A DNA stretch of 64,000 nucleotides from Bradyrhizobium sp. LTSP885 (lineage in GTDB: Bacteria; Pseudomonadota; Alphaproteobacteria; Rhizobiales; Xanthobacteraceae), in NCBI RefSeq assembly GCF_000938305.1, contig NZ_JYMT01000021.1, forward strand, positions 152,836 through 216,835, given 5' to 3'. The notes under the pieces were generated by a model. The model was not told the origin of the DNA. It searched no databases and saw only the letters and a program-made list of their open reading frames with translations. The stretch's first letter is position 1; the number at the start of each line of letters is the position of its first letter. Below, piece after piece: positions 27,457 to 36,872 of the stretch. The translations under genes and the position numbers were made by a program.

Positions 27457-28471
27457 GCCGGCCTTCTGGCACCGGCCGTCGTCTTGGACATCGCAACTGT
27501 TGAGACCACTTGCCGCACTTTACGGCGCGGTCGCCGCGCAGCGCCTGCAGCGCGTCGGCGTCGATGCCGGAATTCCCGTGCTTTGCGTCGGCAATTATCA
27601 CGTCGGCGGCGCCGGCAAGACGCCGACGGTGCTGGCGCTGACAAAGCTGTTGCGCGAGCTTGAGGAACGGCCGGTCGTGCTCAGCCGCGGCTATGGCGGC
27701 AGACTGCATGGGCCGGTCAAGGTCGATCCCGACAGACACACCGCATCAGATGTCGGCGACGAGCCCCTGATGATGGCGGCGACGCTGCCGGTCGTGATTT
27801 CGCGCGACCGCGCCGAGGGCGTCGCGCTGGCGCGATCGCAAGGCGCAAGCGTGATCCTGATGGATGACGGCTTCCAGAATCCAGCTGTCATCAAGGATGC
27901 CTCGCTGATCGTGATCGACGGCACGGGCGGCCTCGGCAATGGCCGGGTGATTCCGGCGGGGCCGTTGCGCGCGCCGTTGCGGCCGCAGCTCGAGCGCACT
28001 GACGCGCTGATCGTCGTCGGCGAGGGGCCGGCCGCTCAGAAGGTCGCGGCCCAGATCGCGGCCCGCGGCAAGCCCGTGCTGTCGGCGCATCTGAAGCCCG
28101 ACGAGACCTCGCTCGCCGCGCTGAACGGCAAGCGCGTACTTGCGTTTGCCGGCATCGGCGATCCCACGCGCTTCTTCAACACGCTGCGGGCCAGCGGCCT
28201 CGAGGTCGTGCGCGGCAAGGCCTTCGCCGATCATCATGCCTTTACGAAAGGTGAGATCGAAGATCTCGTCGCGGAGGCTGCGCGTGACGGGTTGACGCTG
28301 GTGACCACGGAAAAGGATCTTGCACGATTGCGTGGCGCGGACGGCGTGCCGGCCTGGGCACAGGCGATCGTGCCGTTCGCGGTGACATTGCAGTTCGAAG
28401 ACACCGCCGCACTGCGGCGTTTCGTGACCGATCAGCTGTTCAAGGCGAGGGACGGGAGATGGCGCAGCTGA
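27449..28471 (+). CDS. lpxK: Tetraacyldisaccharide 4'-kinase
   Basis: A 340-residue membrane-associated kinase that phosphorylates the 4' position of the lipid A disaccharide to make lipid IVA. The P-loop is in VGNYHVGGAGKTPTVLAL near residues 48-65. The catalytic region continues with VVLSRGYGGRL near 76 and VILMDDGFQNPAV near 136. Substrate-site DHHAFTKGEIEDL lies near 262. ATG 27449 overlaps the waaA stop by eight bases, with GGGAG upstream. It is the last gene of the plus-strand envelope operon. Confidence 0.95.
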   Translation: MREPAFWHRPSSWTSQLLRPLAALYGAVAAQRLQRVGVDAGIPVLCVGNYHVGGAGKTPTVLALTKLLRELEERPVVLSRGYGGRLHGPVKVDPDRHTASDVGDEPLMMAATLPVVISRDRAEGVALARSQGASVILMDDGFQNPAVIKDASLIVIDGTGGLGNGRVIPAGPLRAPLRPQLERTDALIVVGEGPAAQKVAAQIAARGKPVLSAHLKPDETSLAALNGKRVLAFAGIGDPTRFFNTLRASGLEVVRGKAFADHHAFTKGEIEDLVAEAARDGLTLVTTEKDLARLRGADGVPAWAQAIVPFAVTLQFEDTAALRRFVTDQLFKARDGRWRS

Positions 28472-28473
28472 GT

Positions 28474-28701
28474 TTAACCTTGCGGCTTGAGCGCGCCGGG
28501 AAAATGGCGCTGCAGCACCGCGGTTGGAACGGCGTAAGCCTCCTGCAGGTCGACGCTCCAGTATTTCAGTTCGTCGAGCGGAATCCGCGCATCCGTGATC
28601 GCACAGCGCACATAGGTGCCGGGCGAGATCACGCGGAAATCGCCGTCGAGATATTGCACCTGCGCTTCGCCATGGCCCGAGGGACCGAACTTGTTCAGCA
28701 C
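28474..28701 (-). CDS. DUF2093 family protein
   Basis: A 75-residue protein of DUF2093, unknown function. The whole length fits the family: GEAQVQYLDGDFRVISPGTYVRCAITDARIPLDELKYWSVDLQEAY. GTG start at 28701. It is convergent with lpxK with two bases between stops, and in this lineage it commonly sits next to lpxK. Confidence 0.85.
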   Translation of the reverse strand: MLNKFGPSGHGEAQVQYLDGDFRVISPGTYVRCAITDARIPLDELKYWSVDLQEAYAVPTAVLQRHFPGALKPQG

Positions 28702-28901
28702 GATTGAGCTCCGATTGTCCTCTTACGACACTTGCCTCGCGCGAGGCTTACTGGATGTTCATGAAACCGTCTATCACAGATAGGATGTCGTGTCCGCCCG
28801 TTAAACCACCGACTTGTGATGATTTGGCGGCGGAAGCACATGATAGCGTTGCAGAAATGGTTCGCGGTGGATCCAGCACCATAGCGAGACGGCCGGACCG
28901 G

Positions 28902-29735
28902 ATGCGCCTCAAGTCAGCGTTGATTTTTCTGACGATGCTCGCCGCGCCGCTTGCGGCCGCAGCACCTCTGCCGGCCCCGCAACAGGTCGAGATCTCCGAC
29001 GGCAATGTCACCCTGCACGCGCAGCTGTTCCGGCCTGACGGCGATGGACCGTTTCCGGTTGTTATCGCATTGCATGGCTGCGGCGGCCTCGCCAGCCGCT
29101 CCGAGCCGGTGCTGCCGCGTTATCGCGACTGGGCCGAGCAGCTGCTGACCACGGGTCACGCGGTGCTGCTGCCGGACAGCTACGGCTCGCGCGAGCTGGG
29201 TCCGCAATGCCGCACGAAGGAGCATCAGGTCCAGATCCGGCGCGAGCGGGTAGCCGACATCAATGCCGCGCGGCAGTGGCTGGTGCAGCAGAAATGGGTG
29301 GCGCACGATCGCATCAGCCTGGTCGGCTGGGGCAACGGCGCCGCCGCCCTGCTGTGGGCGGTGCGGCCGCAAATGTGGTCGCGTAATAACGAGCCGGATT
29401 TCCGCTCGGCGATCGCGTTCTATCCGGATTGCCGCTCGTCCTCCGGTCTCGGCTGGAGTGCGCGGGTGCCGACGCTGGTCCTGATCGGCGGTCGCGACGA
29501 TGTCGCGTCACCCTCGGCCTGTCACCAGATGGTCGACGGCGCCCGTGGCCGCAGCGCGCTGGCCAGGATCGTGGTTTATCCCGACGCCTATCACGGCTTC
29601 GATCGCGCCAATCTGCCGCTCCATGTGATCGCAGCCTCGTCCGATGTTGCGATCGATGAGCGCGGTCACGTCGGCACCGACACCGACGCGCGCAAGGATG
29701 CGCAAAAGCGCGTTTCCGAATGGCTGGCGCGCTAA
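28902..29735 (+). CDS. Dienelactone hydrolase-like alpha/beta hydrolase lacking the nucleophile
   Basis: A 277-residue exported protein of the dienelactone hydrolase family. [21 protein letters not shown] is a signal peptide. The oxyanion region [14 protein letters not shown] (about 54-67) is intact, and the acid and base positions are present (LIGGRDD near 199-200 and DAYHGFD, His231). The nucleophile elbow reads GWGNGAAAL (142-150), with Gly144 where the family has Ser or Cys. Either catalysis is lost or the protein works by binding. ATG 28902 is chosen for the signal peptide. Its stop overlaps that of xseA, on the other strand, by four bases. Confidence 0.85.
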   Translation: MRLKSALIFLTMLAAPLAAAAPLPAPQQVEISDGNVTLHAQLFRPDGDGPFPVVIALHGCGGLASRSEPVLPRYRDWAEQLLTTGHAVLLPDSYGSRELGPQCRTKEHQVQIRRERVADINAARQWLVQQKWVAHDRISLVGWGNGAAALLWAVRPQMWSRNNEPDFRSAIAFYPDCRSSSGLGWSARVPTLVLIGGRDDVASPSACHQMVDGARGRSALARIVVYPDAYHGFDRANLPLHVIAASSDVAIDERGHVGTDTDARKDAQKRVSEWLAR

Positions 29736-31360
29736 AAGAGACTGCCCTGATCGATCGGCTTTCCGATGCGCTTGGGTGCGACCGCAGTCTTCGCCTCACG
29801 TGGCGGCTGCGACCTGGGCTCGCTCGCGGGCGTCGCCGTAGGCGGCGGCCGATCGGCGTCGGCGGTAGCTGCCACGCGGCCGTCGGCGAATTCGATCGAG
29901 AGGCTGGCGCCGGGGCCAATGGCGACAGCCGCGTGGACCGCATGGCCGCGCTCGTCGCGCACCAGTGCAAAGCCGCGCGCCAGCACGCCGCGATAGGACA
30001 GCGCCGACAGCAGCTGTCCGCTATGCGTGACGCGGGCCTCGAGCCGCTGCATCGCGGTCGTCAGTGCCCGGCGTGCGCGTTCGGCGAGGCGGTGGGTGCG
30101 CTCCAGATCGCGCGCGATCGCGTTGCGCTGGGCCTTGGCATTGGCGAGTTTCGAGGCCTTCAGCCGGATCTCGAGCCCGGCAAAGCGTTCGCGCCGGCGG
30201 TGTAGCAGCGCGCGCGCCGACAGATTGATGCGTTCGCCGGAGACGGTCAGCCGTTGCCGCGCATGCGCGACCTGGCCGCGCAGCACGCCAATGGTCAGCC
30301 GCGCGCTGCTGGCGGCGAAGCGGCGGAAATGCGCGTGCGTGTTGGCCTTCAGCCCGCGCGGCAGCGCCGCACCGAGATGGTCGAGCCGTTGCCGCGGGAT
30401 CGCGAGCAACTCGCTCGCCGCAGGCAGCGCACGTGCCGCGGCGCGCAGTTCGTTGCGGCGCGCCTCCTGGCTGCGCTGCCAGCATACCATGGTGCGGCGG
30501 GCTAGCCCCGCGACCTCGACCATCAGCTCGCTGCGCACCGGCACGGCCATTTCGGCGGCGGCCGTCGGCGTCGGCGCACGCTTGTCGGCGACGAAGTCGA
30601 TCAGCGTGATATCGGTCTCGTGGCCGACCGCCGAGATCAGCGGGATATGGCTCTCGGCGGCGGCGCGAACCACGATCTCCTCGTTGAACGACCAGAGGTC
30701 CTCCAGCGAGCCGCCGCCTCGCGCGACGATCAGCAAATCTGGCCGCGGAATCCGGCCGCCCTCGGGGAGCGCGTTGAAACCGCGGATCGCGGCTGCGACC
30801 TGTTCGGCCGAGCCTTCGCCCTGAACCTTGACTGGCCACACCAGCACGTGGCGGGGGAAGCGGTCCTCGAGCCGGTGCAGGATGTCGCGGATCACGGCGC
30901 CAGTCGGCGAGGTGACGACCCCGATCACCTCCGGCAGCCACGGCAAAAGCTGCTTGCGGGCCTCGTCGAACAGGCCCTCGGCGGCGAGCTTCTTCTTGCG
31001 CTCCTCCATCAGCGCCATCAGCGCGCCGACGCCGGCCGGTTCCAGCGAGTCGATGACGATCTGGTATTTCGAGGAGTTCGGATAGGTCGTTAGCTTGCCG
31101 GTCGCGATGACCTCGAGCCCTTCCTGCGGCTTGAAGCGCATCCGGGCGTGGGCGAACTTCCAGACCACAGCCTCGATCTTGGCGTTCTCGTCCTTCAGCG
31201 CGAAGTAGCAGTGCCCGGACGAATGCGGGCCGCGGAAGCCGGAGATCTCGCCGCGGACGCGGACATGGCCAAAGCGGTCCTCCACCGTCCGCTTCAGGGC
31301 CGAGGAGAGTTCCGAGACGGTGAATTCGGGCGCGTTGACGAGATTTGGCGCTGCAGTCAT
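29732..31360 (-). CDS. xseA: Exodeoxyribonuclease VII large subunit
   Basis: A 542-residue catalytic subunit of the single-strand-specific nuclease. The N-terminal OB fold (about 10-110: [47 protein letters not shown]) is followed by the catalytic domain with [17 protein letters not shown] [17 protein letters not shown] near 142, [16 protein letters not shown] near 213, and [28 protein letters not shown] near 242-270. A long coiled region follows from about 290 to 440. The C-terminal ~60 residues are a Pro/Ala-rich extension. The small subunit gene xseB is not here. Confidence 0.97.
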   Translation of the reverse strand: MTAAPNLVNAPEFTVSELSSALKRTVEDRFGHVRVRGEISGFRGPHSSGHCYFALKDENAKIEAVVWKFAHARMRFKPQEGLEVIATGKLTTYPNSSKYQIVIDSLEPAGVGALMALMEERKKKLAAEGLFDEARKQLLPWLPEVIGVVTSPTGAVIRDILHRLEDRFPRHVLVWPVKVQGEGSAEQVAAAIRGFNALPEGGRIPRPDLLIVARGGGSLEDLWSFNEEIVVRAAAESHIPLISAVGHETDITLIDFVADKRAPTPTAAAEMAVPVRSELMVEVAGLARRTMVCWQRSQEARRNELRAAARALPAASELLAIPRQRLDHLGAALPRGLKANTHAHFRRFAASSARLTIGVLRGQVAHARQRLTVSGERINLSARALLHRRRERFAGLEIRLKASKLANAKAQRNAIARDLERTHRLAERARRALTTAMQRLEARVTHSGQLLSALSYRGVLARGFALVRDERGHAVHAAVAIGPGASLSIEFADGRVAATADADRPPPTATPASEPRSQPPREAKTAVAPKRIGKPIDQGSLF

Positions 31361-31446
31361 TTCCAGGCGATTCGGCTGATGTGTGCTTCAGCGCAACGTA
31401 GGGGCTTTTGCGCCGCATCGCCATGCGAGGCCTTGTTTGTCCATAT

Positions 31447-31468
31447 ACTCTATGATACAGAGTTCTCT
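31447..31468 (+). promoter_or_regulatory. Candidate operator of the DUF2306/regulator operon
   Basis: ACTCT-ATGATAC-AGAGT (31447-31463) is a perfect five-base inverted repeat with a seven-base spacer. It overlaps a second palindrome AGAG-TT-CTCT (31459-31468). The AT-rich setting (CCATATACTCTATGATACAG) and the position 34 bases before the first start codon suggest an operator over the promoter. The operon itself encodes a small winged-helix regulator, so self-control is a reasonable inference. Confidence 0.55.
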
Positions 31469-31501
31469 ATAAACGGAGCGAAGTGATTGGAGGGCATATC
31501 C

Positions 31502-32044
31502 ATGACGCCGCATCTGACGCTGGCAGGTCTCGTCCATTCCGCGGCTGGCGCAATTCACACCATCCTGGCGGTGCTGTGTATCGGCGTCGGGCTGATCCAG
31601 TTCCTGCGCCCGAAGCGAGGCGCCGGCCATCGGGCGCGCGGCTATCTCTTCGTCTACGCCATGCTGGTCGCCGACGGGACGGCGATGCTGGTCTATCAAT
31701 TCAGCGGCAGCTTCAACCTGTTCCACGTCGGCGCGATCGTGAACTTCGTCTGCATCGTGGCGGCAATCGTTCCGCTGCTGCGCAGTCCGCGGCCCGCGAA
31801 TTGGAGAAGAAAACACTACTACTTCATCGCCTGGTCGTATGTGTCGCTGATGTCGGCGGCATCGACCGAAATCGTGGTGCGCCTTGTGCCGCTGACGACG
31901 CGCGGACAGATCGGGCTCGCGGCACTCGTCCTGTCGATCGTGACGATGGCGATCGCTTATGTCCTGATCGGAAAATATCGTCCGCCACCGGAAGCGCAGT
32001 CCGCTTCCACGAGGCTGGTCGAGCAGAGCGGAGTGCCGTCATGA
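31502..32044 (+). CDS. DUF2306-like four-helix membrane protein
   Basis: A 180-residue inner-membrane protein with four or five hydrophobic segments (about 8-32, 45-65, 70-92, 105-128, 140-160). It resembles the DUF2306 family: LAGLVHSAAGAIHTILAVLCIGVGLIQFLRPKRGAGHRARGYLF, then FNLFHVGAIVNFVCIVAA. His residues in the segments (LVHSAAGAIHT, LFHVGA) recall haem-binding families, but binding is not shown. ATG 31502 has GGAGG eight bases upstream. First gene of a three-gene operon; its stop overlaps the next start (ATGA). Confidence 0.8.
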   Translation: MTPHLTLAGLVHSAAGAIHTILAVLCIGVGLIQFLRPKRGAGHRARGYLFVYAMLVADGTAMLVYQFSGSFNLFHVGAIVNFVCIVAAIVPLLRSPRPANWRRKHYYFIAWSYVSLMSAASTEIVVRLVPLTTRGQIGLAALVLSIVTMAIAYVLIGKYRPPPEAQSASTRLVEQSGVPS

Positions 32045-32592
32045 TCGACAGCCAGCAGGCCAGCGCGGCGCTCGACGACATCAACGACGTCGTCCAGCGC
32101 GTTCGCCAATCGCGGATTTACGAGATTGCCAGCCTCATCATCACGCTGTGGGGCGTGCTGGTCTTCATCGGCTATATCGCCAATTACCTCTGGCCGCAGC
32201 AGGGCTATACGATCTGGACGATCGTCGATCTCGGCGGCCTCGTGATATCGAGCTCAGTCGGCTTCTTCGTCAACCGCCGCTCCGGGGCCGGCAATTTTCC
32301 AATCCGCTCCACGATCTCCTTCGTGATCATCGGCGTGTTCGGTCTTTATTGCACAATTCTCCTCGGCCATTTCGGCCCGCGCCAGATGATCGTGTTCTGG
32401 ACCCTCTATGGCATGATGTTCTATGCGATTGCCGGTCTTTGGTTCGGCTACGCGTTCATCGTGATCGCGGCGTGCACAACGGCGTTGACGCTGATCGGCT
32501 ACTACTGCATCGGGCCAGCATTCTTGTTGTGGATGGCGGTCGCCCACGGCGGCGGGCTCGTCGCCGGCGGTCTCTGGATGCGCCGGATCTAG
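32041..32592 (+). CDS. Membrane protein of unknown function
   Basis: A 183-residue protein with a hydrophilic N-terminal helix (SQQASAALDDINDVVQRVRQSR) and four or five membrane segments from about residue 30 to 178. I do not recognise a family. The ATG at 32041 overlaps the previous stop by four bases, and the regulator gene starts four bases after its stop, so the three products probably act together. Confidence 0.8.
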   Translation: MIDSQQASAALDDINDVVQRVRQSRIYEIASLIITLWGVLVFIGYIANYLWPQQGYTIWTIVDLGGLVISSSVGFFVNRRSGAGNFPIRSTISFVIIGVFGLYCTILLGHFGPRQMIVFWTLYGMMFYAIAGLWFGYAFIVIAACTTALTLIGYYCIGPAFLLWMAVAHGGGLVAGGLWMRRI

Positions 32593-32596
32593 CGCG

Positions 32597-32902
32597 ATGG
32601 CCGACCTCGACGAGATCATCCACCAGCCGCTGCGGCTGCGCATCATGGCAGCACTCAACGCCCTGCCGGCCACGACCGGGCTCGAATTCGCGCGGCTGAA
32701 GAAGCTGACCGGCGCGACCGACGGCAATCTCGGCGCTCATATCGAGACGCTGGCCAAGGCCGGCTACGTCTCGGTTGAGAAAGCCTTTGTCGGCAAGAAG
32801 CCGCAAACCACCGTGACGGCCACCGCCGCCGGCCGCGGCGCGTTCGCCCGCCATGTCGCGACGCTGCAGGAGATCATCATCGCGGGCAAGCCACAGGCGT
32901 AA
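32597..32902 (+). CDS. Winged-helix transcriptional regulator
   Basis: A 101-residue one-domain regulator of the MarR/ArsR-like winged-helix type (the short HTH_34 kind). HQPLRLRIMAALNALPATTGLEFARLKKLTGATDGNLGAHIETLAKAGYVSVEKAF covers helices 1-3 and the first wing strand, and VTATAAGRGAFARHVATLQEII is the dimer helix. It lacks a separate ligand domain. In an operon with two membrane proteins, it most likely represses its own operon through the palindrome at 31447-31468. Confidence 0.87.
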   Translation: MADLDEIIHQPLRLRIMAALNALPATTGLEFARLKKLTGATDGNLGAHIETLAKAGYVSVEKAFVGKKPQTTVTATAAGRGAFARHVATLQEIIIAGKPQA

Positions 32903-33009
32903 GCAAATCGCCCTAGGAATGCCGGGGAATGGGGCGGAACGGCCCTTGCGGCCCAGCGGGGATTCGTGCGAACCGACACGGGTCCCACAGCCTTTCGAGC
33001 CTGCATCCG

Positions 33010-34290
33010 ATGAATATCCTCCTGCTCGGTTCCGGCGGCCGCGAACACGCTCTCGCGTGGAAGATCGCGGCGTCTCCGCTGCTGACGAAACTGTGGTGCG
33101 CGCCGGGCAACGCCGGGATCGCGCGCGAGGCCGAATGCGTCGCGCTCGATGTCGCCGACCATCCGGCGGTGATCGAATTCTGCAAGCGCAACGCCGTCGA
33201 TCTGGTCGTGGTCGGGCCTGAGACGCCGCTGGCGGCCGGCATCGTCGACGATCTCACGGCCGTCGGTATCAAGGCATTCGGGCCGCGCAAGCAGGCCGCC
33301 CAGCTCGAGGGCTCCAAGGGATTTACAAAAGACCTCTGCAACGAATTCAACATTCCGACCGGCGCCTATCGCCGGTTCGACAATGCCGACGGCGCGCTGG
33401 CCTATGTCCGTGCGCAGGGCGCGCCGATCGTGGTCAAGGCCGACGGGCTTGCCGCCGGCAAGGGCGTCGTGGTGGCGATGACGCTGGCTGAAGCCGAGGC
33501 CGCGATCGCCATGATGTTCGACGGCGCGTTCGGCTCGGCCGGCGCCGAGGTGGTGATCGAGGAGTTCTTGTCGGGCCGCGAGATCTCCTTCTTCGCGCTC
33601 TGCGACGGCGACACCGCGATCCCACTCGCGACCGCCCAGGACCACAAGCGCGTGTTCGATCACGACGAGGGGCCGAACACCGGCGGCATGGGCGCCTATT
33701 CGCCGACGCCGTTCGTGACGCCAGAAATCCACGACCAGATCATGGCGCGGATCATCCTGCCGACGGTCGCCGGGATGAAGAGCCGCGGCACGCCGTTCGC
33801 GGGCGTACTTTATGCCGGCGTGATGCTGACGGAGCAGGGCCCAAAACTGTTCGAGTACAACGTCCGCTTCGGCGATCCCGAATGCCAGGTGCTGATGCTG
33901 CGGATGATGTCGGATATCGTGCCGGCATTCCTCGCTGCCTGCGACGGACAACTGAAGCATTTCGATCTGCGCTGGTATCCGGAGCCAGCGCTGACGGTGG
34001 TGATGGCGGCGAAGGGCTATCCCGGCGATTACGCCAAGGGCACGCGGATCGATGGGTTGGATGACGCTGCCAAAGTCGAGGGCGTCGAGATCTTCCATGC
34101 CGGCACGGTGGCCAAGGACGGCGCGATCCTTGCCAACGGCGGACGCGTGTTGAATGTCTCCGCGATGGGGAAGACGGTCACTGAAGCGAAAGAACGCGCC
34201 TATCAGGCGGTCGACCGAATCAAATGGCCCGACGGCTTCTGCCGCCGCGACATTGCGTGGCAGGCGGTGGAAGCGGAGCGGAACGGCTAG
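33010..34290 (+). CDS. purD: Phosphoribosylamine-glycine ligase (GAR synthetase)
   Basis: A 426-residue ATP-grasp enzyme of purine synthesis, joining phosphoribosylamine and glycine. Landmarks are [18 protein letters not shown] at the start, GPEAPLAAG-like [15 protein letters not shown] near 75, [19 protein letters not shown] near 140-158, and [22 protein letters not shown] near 214-235. The ATG at 33010 gives the family start. It stands alone; a palindromic repeat starts eight bases after its stop. Confidence 0.97.
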   Translation: MNILLLGSGGREHALAWKIAASPLLTKLWCAPGNAGIAREAECVALDVADHPAVIEFCKRNAVDLVVVGPETPLAAGIVDDLTAVGIKAFGPRKQAAQLEGSKGFTKDLCNEFNIPTGAYRRFDNADGALAYVRAQGAPIVVKADGLAAGKGVVVAMTLAEAEAAIAMMFDGAFGSAGAEVVIEEFLSGREISFFALCDGDTAIPLATAQDHKRVFDHDEGPNTGGMGAYSPTPFVTPEIHDQIMARIILPTVAGMKSRGTPFAGVLYAGVMLTEQGPKLFEYNVRFGDPECQVLMLRMMSDIVPAFLAACDGQLKHFDLRWYPEPALTVVMAAKGYPGDYAKGTRIDGLDDAAKVEGVEIFHAGTVAKDGAILANGGRVLNVSAMGKTVTEAKERAYQAVDRIKWPDGFCRRDIAWQAVEAERNG

Positions 34291-34298
34291 CCCGGTGC

Positions 34299-34388
34299 CG
34301 TAGGGTGGGCAAAGCGCAGCGTGCCCACCACTGCTTGCACTGCTCGTGAAGGTGGGCACGGCGCAAACGCGCCTTTGCCCACCCTACG
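34299..34388. repeat. CGTAGGGTGGGCAAAG palindromic repeat
   Basis: CGTAGGGTGGGCAAAGCGC pairs with GCGCCTTTGCCCACCCTACG at the right end, and an inner pair GCGTGCCCACC / GGTGGGCACGGC lies between them. The element can form one long hairpin between the convergent purD and acyl-CoA dehydrogenase genes and begins eight bases after the purD stop. Confidence 0.92.
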
Positions 34389-34395
34389 CAGTCGG

Positions 34396-35628
34396 TCAGA
34401 GCAAATCCCCGCCCGCCGCGCTCGCCGTCGTCCCGTGCTCGCGGAACGCCTTGATGACGTTCTTGCCGATCTTCCACTTGTGCACCTCGTCGGGACCGTC
34501 GACCAGCCGCTGCGAGCGCACCTGGGTGTACCACTTCGCGAGCGGCGTATCCTGGCTGAAGCCGAGCGCACCGTGGAGCTGGATCGCGGTGTCGATCACC
34601 TTGTGCACCATGTGGGCGTGGAAGATCTTGGCGATCGAGTTTTCCTGCCTGATGTCGAGGCCCTTCTCCGCCTTGTAGGCGATGTGCAGCAGCATCAGCC
34701 GGCCGATATAGAGTTCGCTCGCGCAATCGGCGAGCATGAACTGGACGCCCTGGCGGTCGGCCAGCAACTGGCCGAAGGTCGAGCGTTTGGTGATGTGGGC
34801 GACGGCCATGTCGAGCGCGCGCTGCGCCTTGGCGACGTTGTGCATGCCATGGCGCAGCCGGCCGTAGGCGAGGCGGTGCTGGCCCATGTTGAAGCCGTTG
34901 CCCTCGCCGCCGAGCAGATTGTCCGCTGATACCTTCAGGTCCTTGATTTCGATCTCGGAATGGCCGCCATGGATGACGTCGTCATGTGGGCCCTCGATCG
35001 CCATATTCGCGATGTTGCGCTTGATGCGATATCCGGGATTCGGCAGCTCGACGATAAAGGTCGAGTATTGCTTGTGGCGCGGCGCATTCGGATCGGTCTT
35101 GGCCATCACCAGCGCCATGTCGGCGACGCTCGCAGACGAGGAGAACCACTTTTCGCCGTTGAGGACGTAATTCTCGTTGCCGTCCTTTACGGCGGTGGTC
35201 TGCATGCCGGTGGCGTCGGCGCCGGCGGCCTTCTCGGTCATCGAGAAGCAGATGCGCTTCTCGCCATTGAGAAGCGGCTTGAGGAACTTCTCCTTTTGGT
35301 ACTCCGTGCCATGCGCCAGGATGGTCATCATCGAGGCGTCGTCGGGCCCCTGCGTGTTCATCGAGAGCGCGCCGAGCATGCTTTCGCCGAGCTCCATCTG
35401 CACCAGCGCGTTGGCCAACGGGCCGAGCCCCATGCCGCCGTATTCCTTGGGCACGAACGGGCACCACAGGCCCTGCGCGCGGGCCTTCTTCCGCAGCGGG
35501 CCCAGCACCTCGGTGAGCGGCTTGGTGTCGAGTTCCTTTTCGGCGGGGATGCACTCGTCGTGCACGAATTTGCGGACCTTCTCGCGGATCGCCTTGGCTT
35601 CGGCCGGAATCTCGAAATCGATCGACAT
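34396..35628 (-). CDS. Acyl-CoA dehydrogenase
   Basis: A 410-residue FAD enzyme that oxidises an acyl-CoA at the alpha-beta position. The N-terminal helical domain, the FAD-binding [19 protein letters not shown] near 130-150, and the C-terminal helices with [26 protein letters not shown] and [40 protein letters not shown] are visible. That last motif, DGPDEVH, is of the ACAD10/11-like type, which often handles branched or hydroxylated chains; the substrate is unknown. ATG 35628 has GAGGAAG upstream. It is divergent from the dehalogenase-like gene, 139 bases apart. Confidence 0.92.
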   Translation of the reverse strand: MSIDFEIPAEAKAIREKVRKFVHDECIPAEKELDTKPLTEVLGPLRKKARAQGLWCPFVPKEYGGMGLGPLANALVQMELGESMLGALSMNTQGPDDASMMTILAHGTEYQKEKFLKPLLNGEKRICFSMTEKAAGADATGMQTTAVKDGNENYVLNGEKWFSSSASVADMALVMAKTDPNAPRHKQYSTFIVELPNPGYRIKRNIANMAIEGPHDDVIHGGHSEIEIKDLKVSADNLLGGEGNGFNMGQHRLAYGRLRHGMHNVAKAQRALDMAVAHITKRSTFGQLLADRQGVQFMLADCASELYIGRLMLLHIAYKAEKGLDIRQENSIAKIFHAHMVHKVIDTAIQLHGALGFSQDTPLAKWYTQVRSQRLVDGPDEVHKWKIGKNVIKAFREHGTTASAAGGDLL

Positions 35629-35767
35629 GGCACTTCCTCGTTTCGGTTTGTTGTTGGCGCGGCTTGGGAATGGCATAAACCTGCGATCTGCCAGCGGCAA
35701 CGACAAACAAAGTTTGAAGCAAGACCTGTTCGAAACAAGAGCTGCCGCTGAAGCCAAGGAGCGACCG

Positions 35768-36673
35768 ATGCCTGATCTCGCAGATCTTTTTCCCGGCTAC
35801 GCCTCCGAATGGATCAATACCTCGCAGGGCCGCATCTTCGCCCGCGTCGGCGGCAAAGGGCCGCCGCTGTTGCTGCTGCACGGATTTTCCTCGACCCATG
35901 TGATGTGGCATCAGGTGGCGCCTGATCTCGACGACAGATTTACGCTGATCATCCCCGACCTGCCCGGCTATGGCTGGTCCGACATGCCCGATAGCGACGA
36001 GAACCACACGCCCTACACCAAGCGGGCGTGGGCAAAGACCATGATCGAGGCCATGGAGCAGCTCGGCCATGTGCATTTCGCGCTCGCCGGCCACGATCGC
36101 GGCGGTCGCGTGTCGTATCGGCTCGCGCTCGATCATCCCGGCCGGCTGTCGAAGCTCGCGGTGCTCGATATCGCGCCGACCTATGATTACTGGCAGAAGC
36201 TGAACCGGCTGTCCGCGCTGAAGATCTACCATTGGGCGTTCCTGGCGCAGCCTTATCCGCTGCCGGAAACGCTGATTTCGGGGCAGGGGGAATTCTTCCT
36301 GAAGGAGAAGATGGCGAGCCAGACCAAGAGCAAGACGCTCGCTGCCATCGATCCGCGCGCGCTGCAGCATTATCTCGCGCCGTTCCGCGATCCCGCGCGC
36401 ATCCACGCGATGTGCGAGGACTACCGCGCCGGCGCCTATGCTGATTATGAAATCGACAAGGCCGATGTCGATGCCGGCAACAAGATCACGATCCCGATGC
36501 TGGCCTTGTGGGGCGATGCCGGCGTTGCGAGTGCGGCGACCACGCCGCTCGATACCTGGAAGAAATGGGCGACCAATGTGAGCGGCGCGCCGGTGGATTC
36601 CGGACATTTCCTCACCGAGGAGAATCCGGACGTGACGGCCAAGCTGCTGCGGGAGTTTTTCCTGGCGGGGTGA
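35768..36673 (+). CDS. Fluoroacetate/haloacetate dehalogenase-type alpha/beta hydrolase
   Basis: A 301-residue cytoplasmic hydrolase. All residues that define the structurally studied fluoroacetate dehalogenase (RPA1163 of Rhodopseudomonas) sit at the same numbers: nucleophile Asp110 in GHDRGGR, carboxylate-binding Arg111 and Arg114, acid Asp134, fluoride pocket His155-Trp156 (KIYHWAF) and Tyr219, and general base His280 (DSGHFL). It therefore probably turns fluoroacetate or other haloacetates into glycolate. ATG 35768 gives this numbering; the frame is open further upstream but without family residues. It stands alone, divergent from an acyl-CoA dehydrogenase gene, with no visible transporter partner. 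Confidence 0.92.
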   Translation: MPDLADLFPGYASEWINTSQGRIFARVGGKGPPLLLLHGFSSTHVMWHQVAPDLDDRFTLIIPDLPGYGWSDMPDSDENHTPYTKRAWAKTMIEAMEQLGHVHFALAGHDRGGRVSYRLALDHPGRLSKLAVLDIAPTYDYWQKLNRLSALKIYHWAFLAQPYPLPETLISGQGEFFLKEKMASQTKSKTLAAIDPRALQHYLAPFRDPARIHAMCEDYRAGAYADYEIDKADVDAGNKITIPMLALWGDAGVASAATTPLDTWKKWATNVSGAPVDSGHFLTEENPDVTAKLLREFFLAG

Positions 36674-36698
36674 CGTCGCTCGTGTACCAACACTCGAT

Positions 36699-36839
36699 GT
36701 CGTCCCGGCCTAGTGCGCAATTGCGCACGGGAGCCGGGACCCATAACCACCGAAGGTCATTGTTGCGCGACGCCGGGGCCACAGCCCTCTTTAACAACTC
36801 AACCCTGTGGTTATGGGTCCCGGCTTTCGCCGGGACGAC
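36699..36839. repeat. Composite nested-palindrome element, copy B
   Basis: The same outer arms as at 21922: GTCGTCCCGG...GGGACCCATAACCAC and GTGGTTATGGGTCCCGG...CCGGGACGAC. The left arm loop is enlarged by TAGTGCGCAATTGCGCACGG, itself a palindrome. The middle has CGGGGCCACAGCCCTC. It starts 25 bases after the dehalogenase-like gene and lies between convergent genes. Confidence 0.92.
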
Positions 36840-36872
36840 GAGGGGAGAGATTCGCTGCATCCCAGCGAAGAG

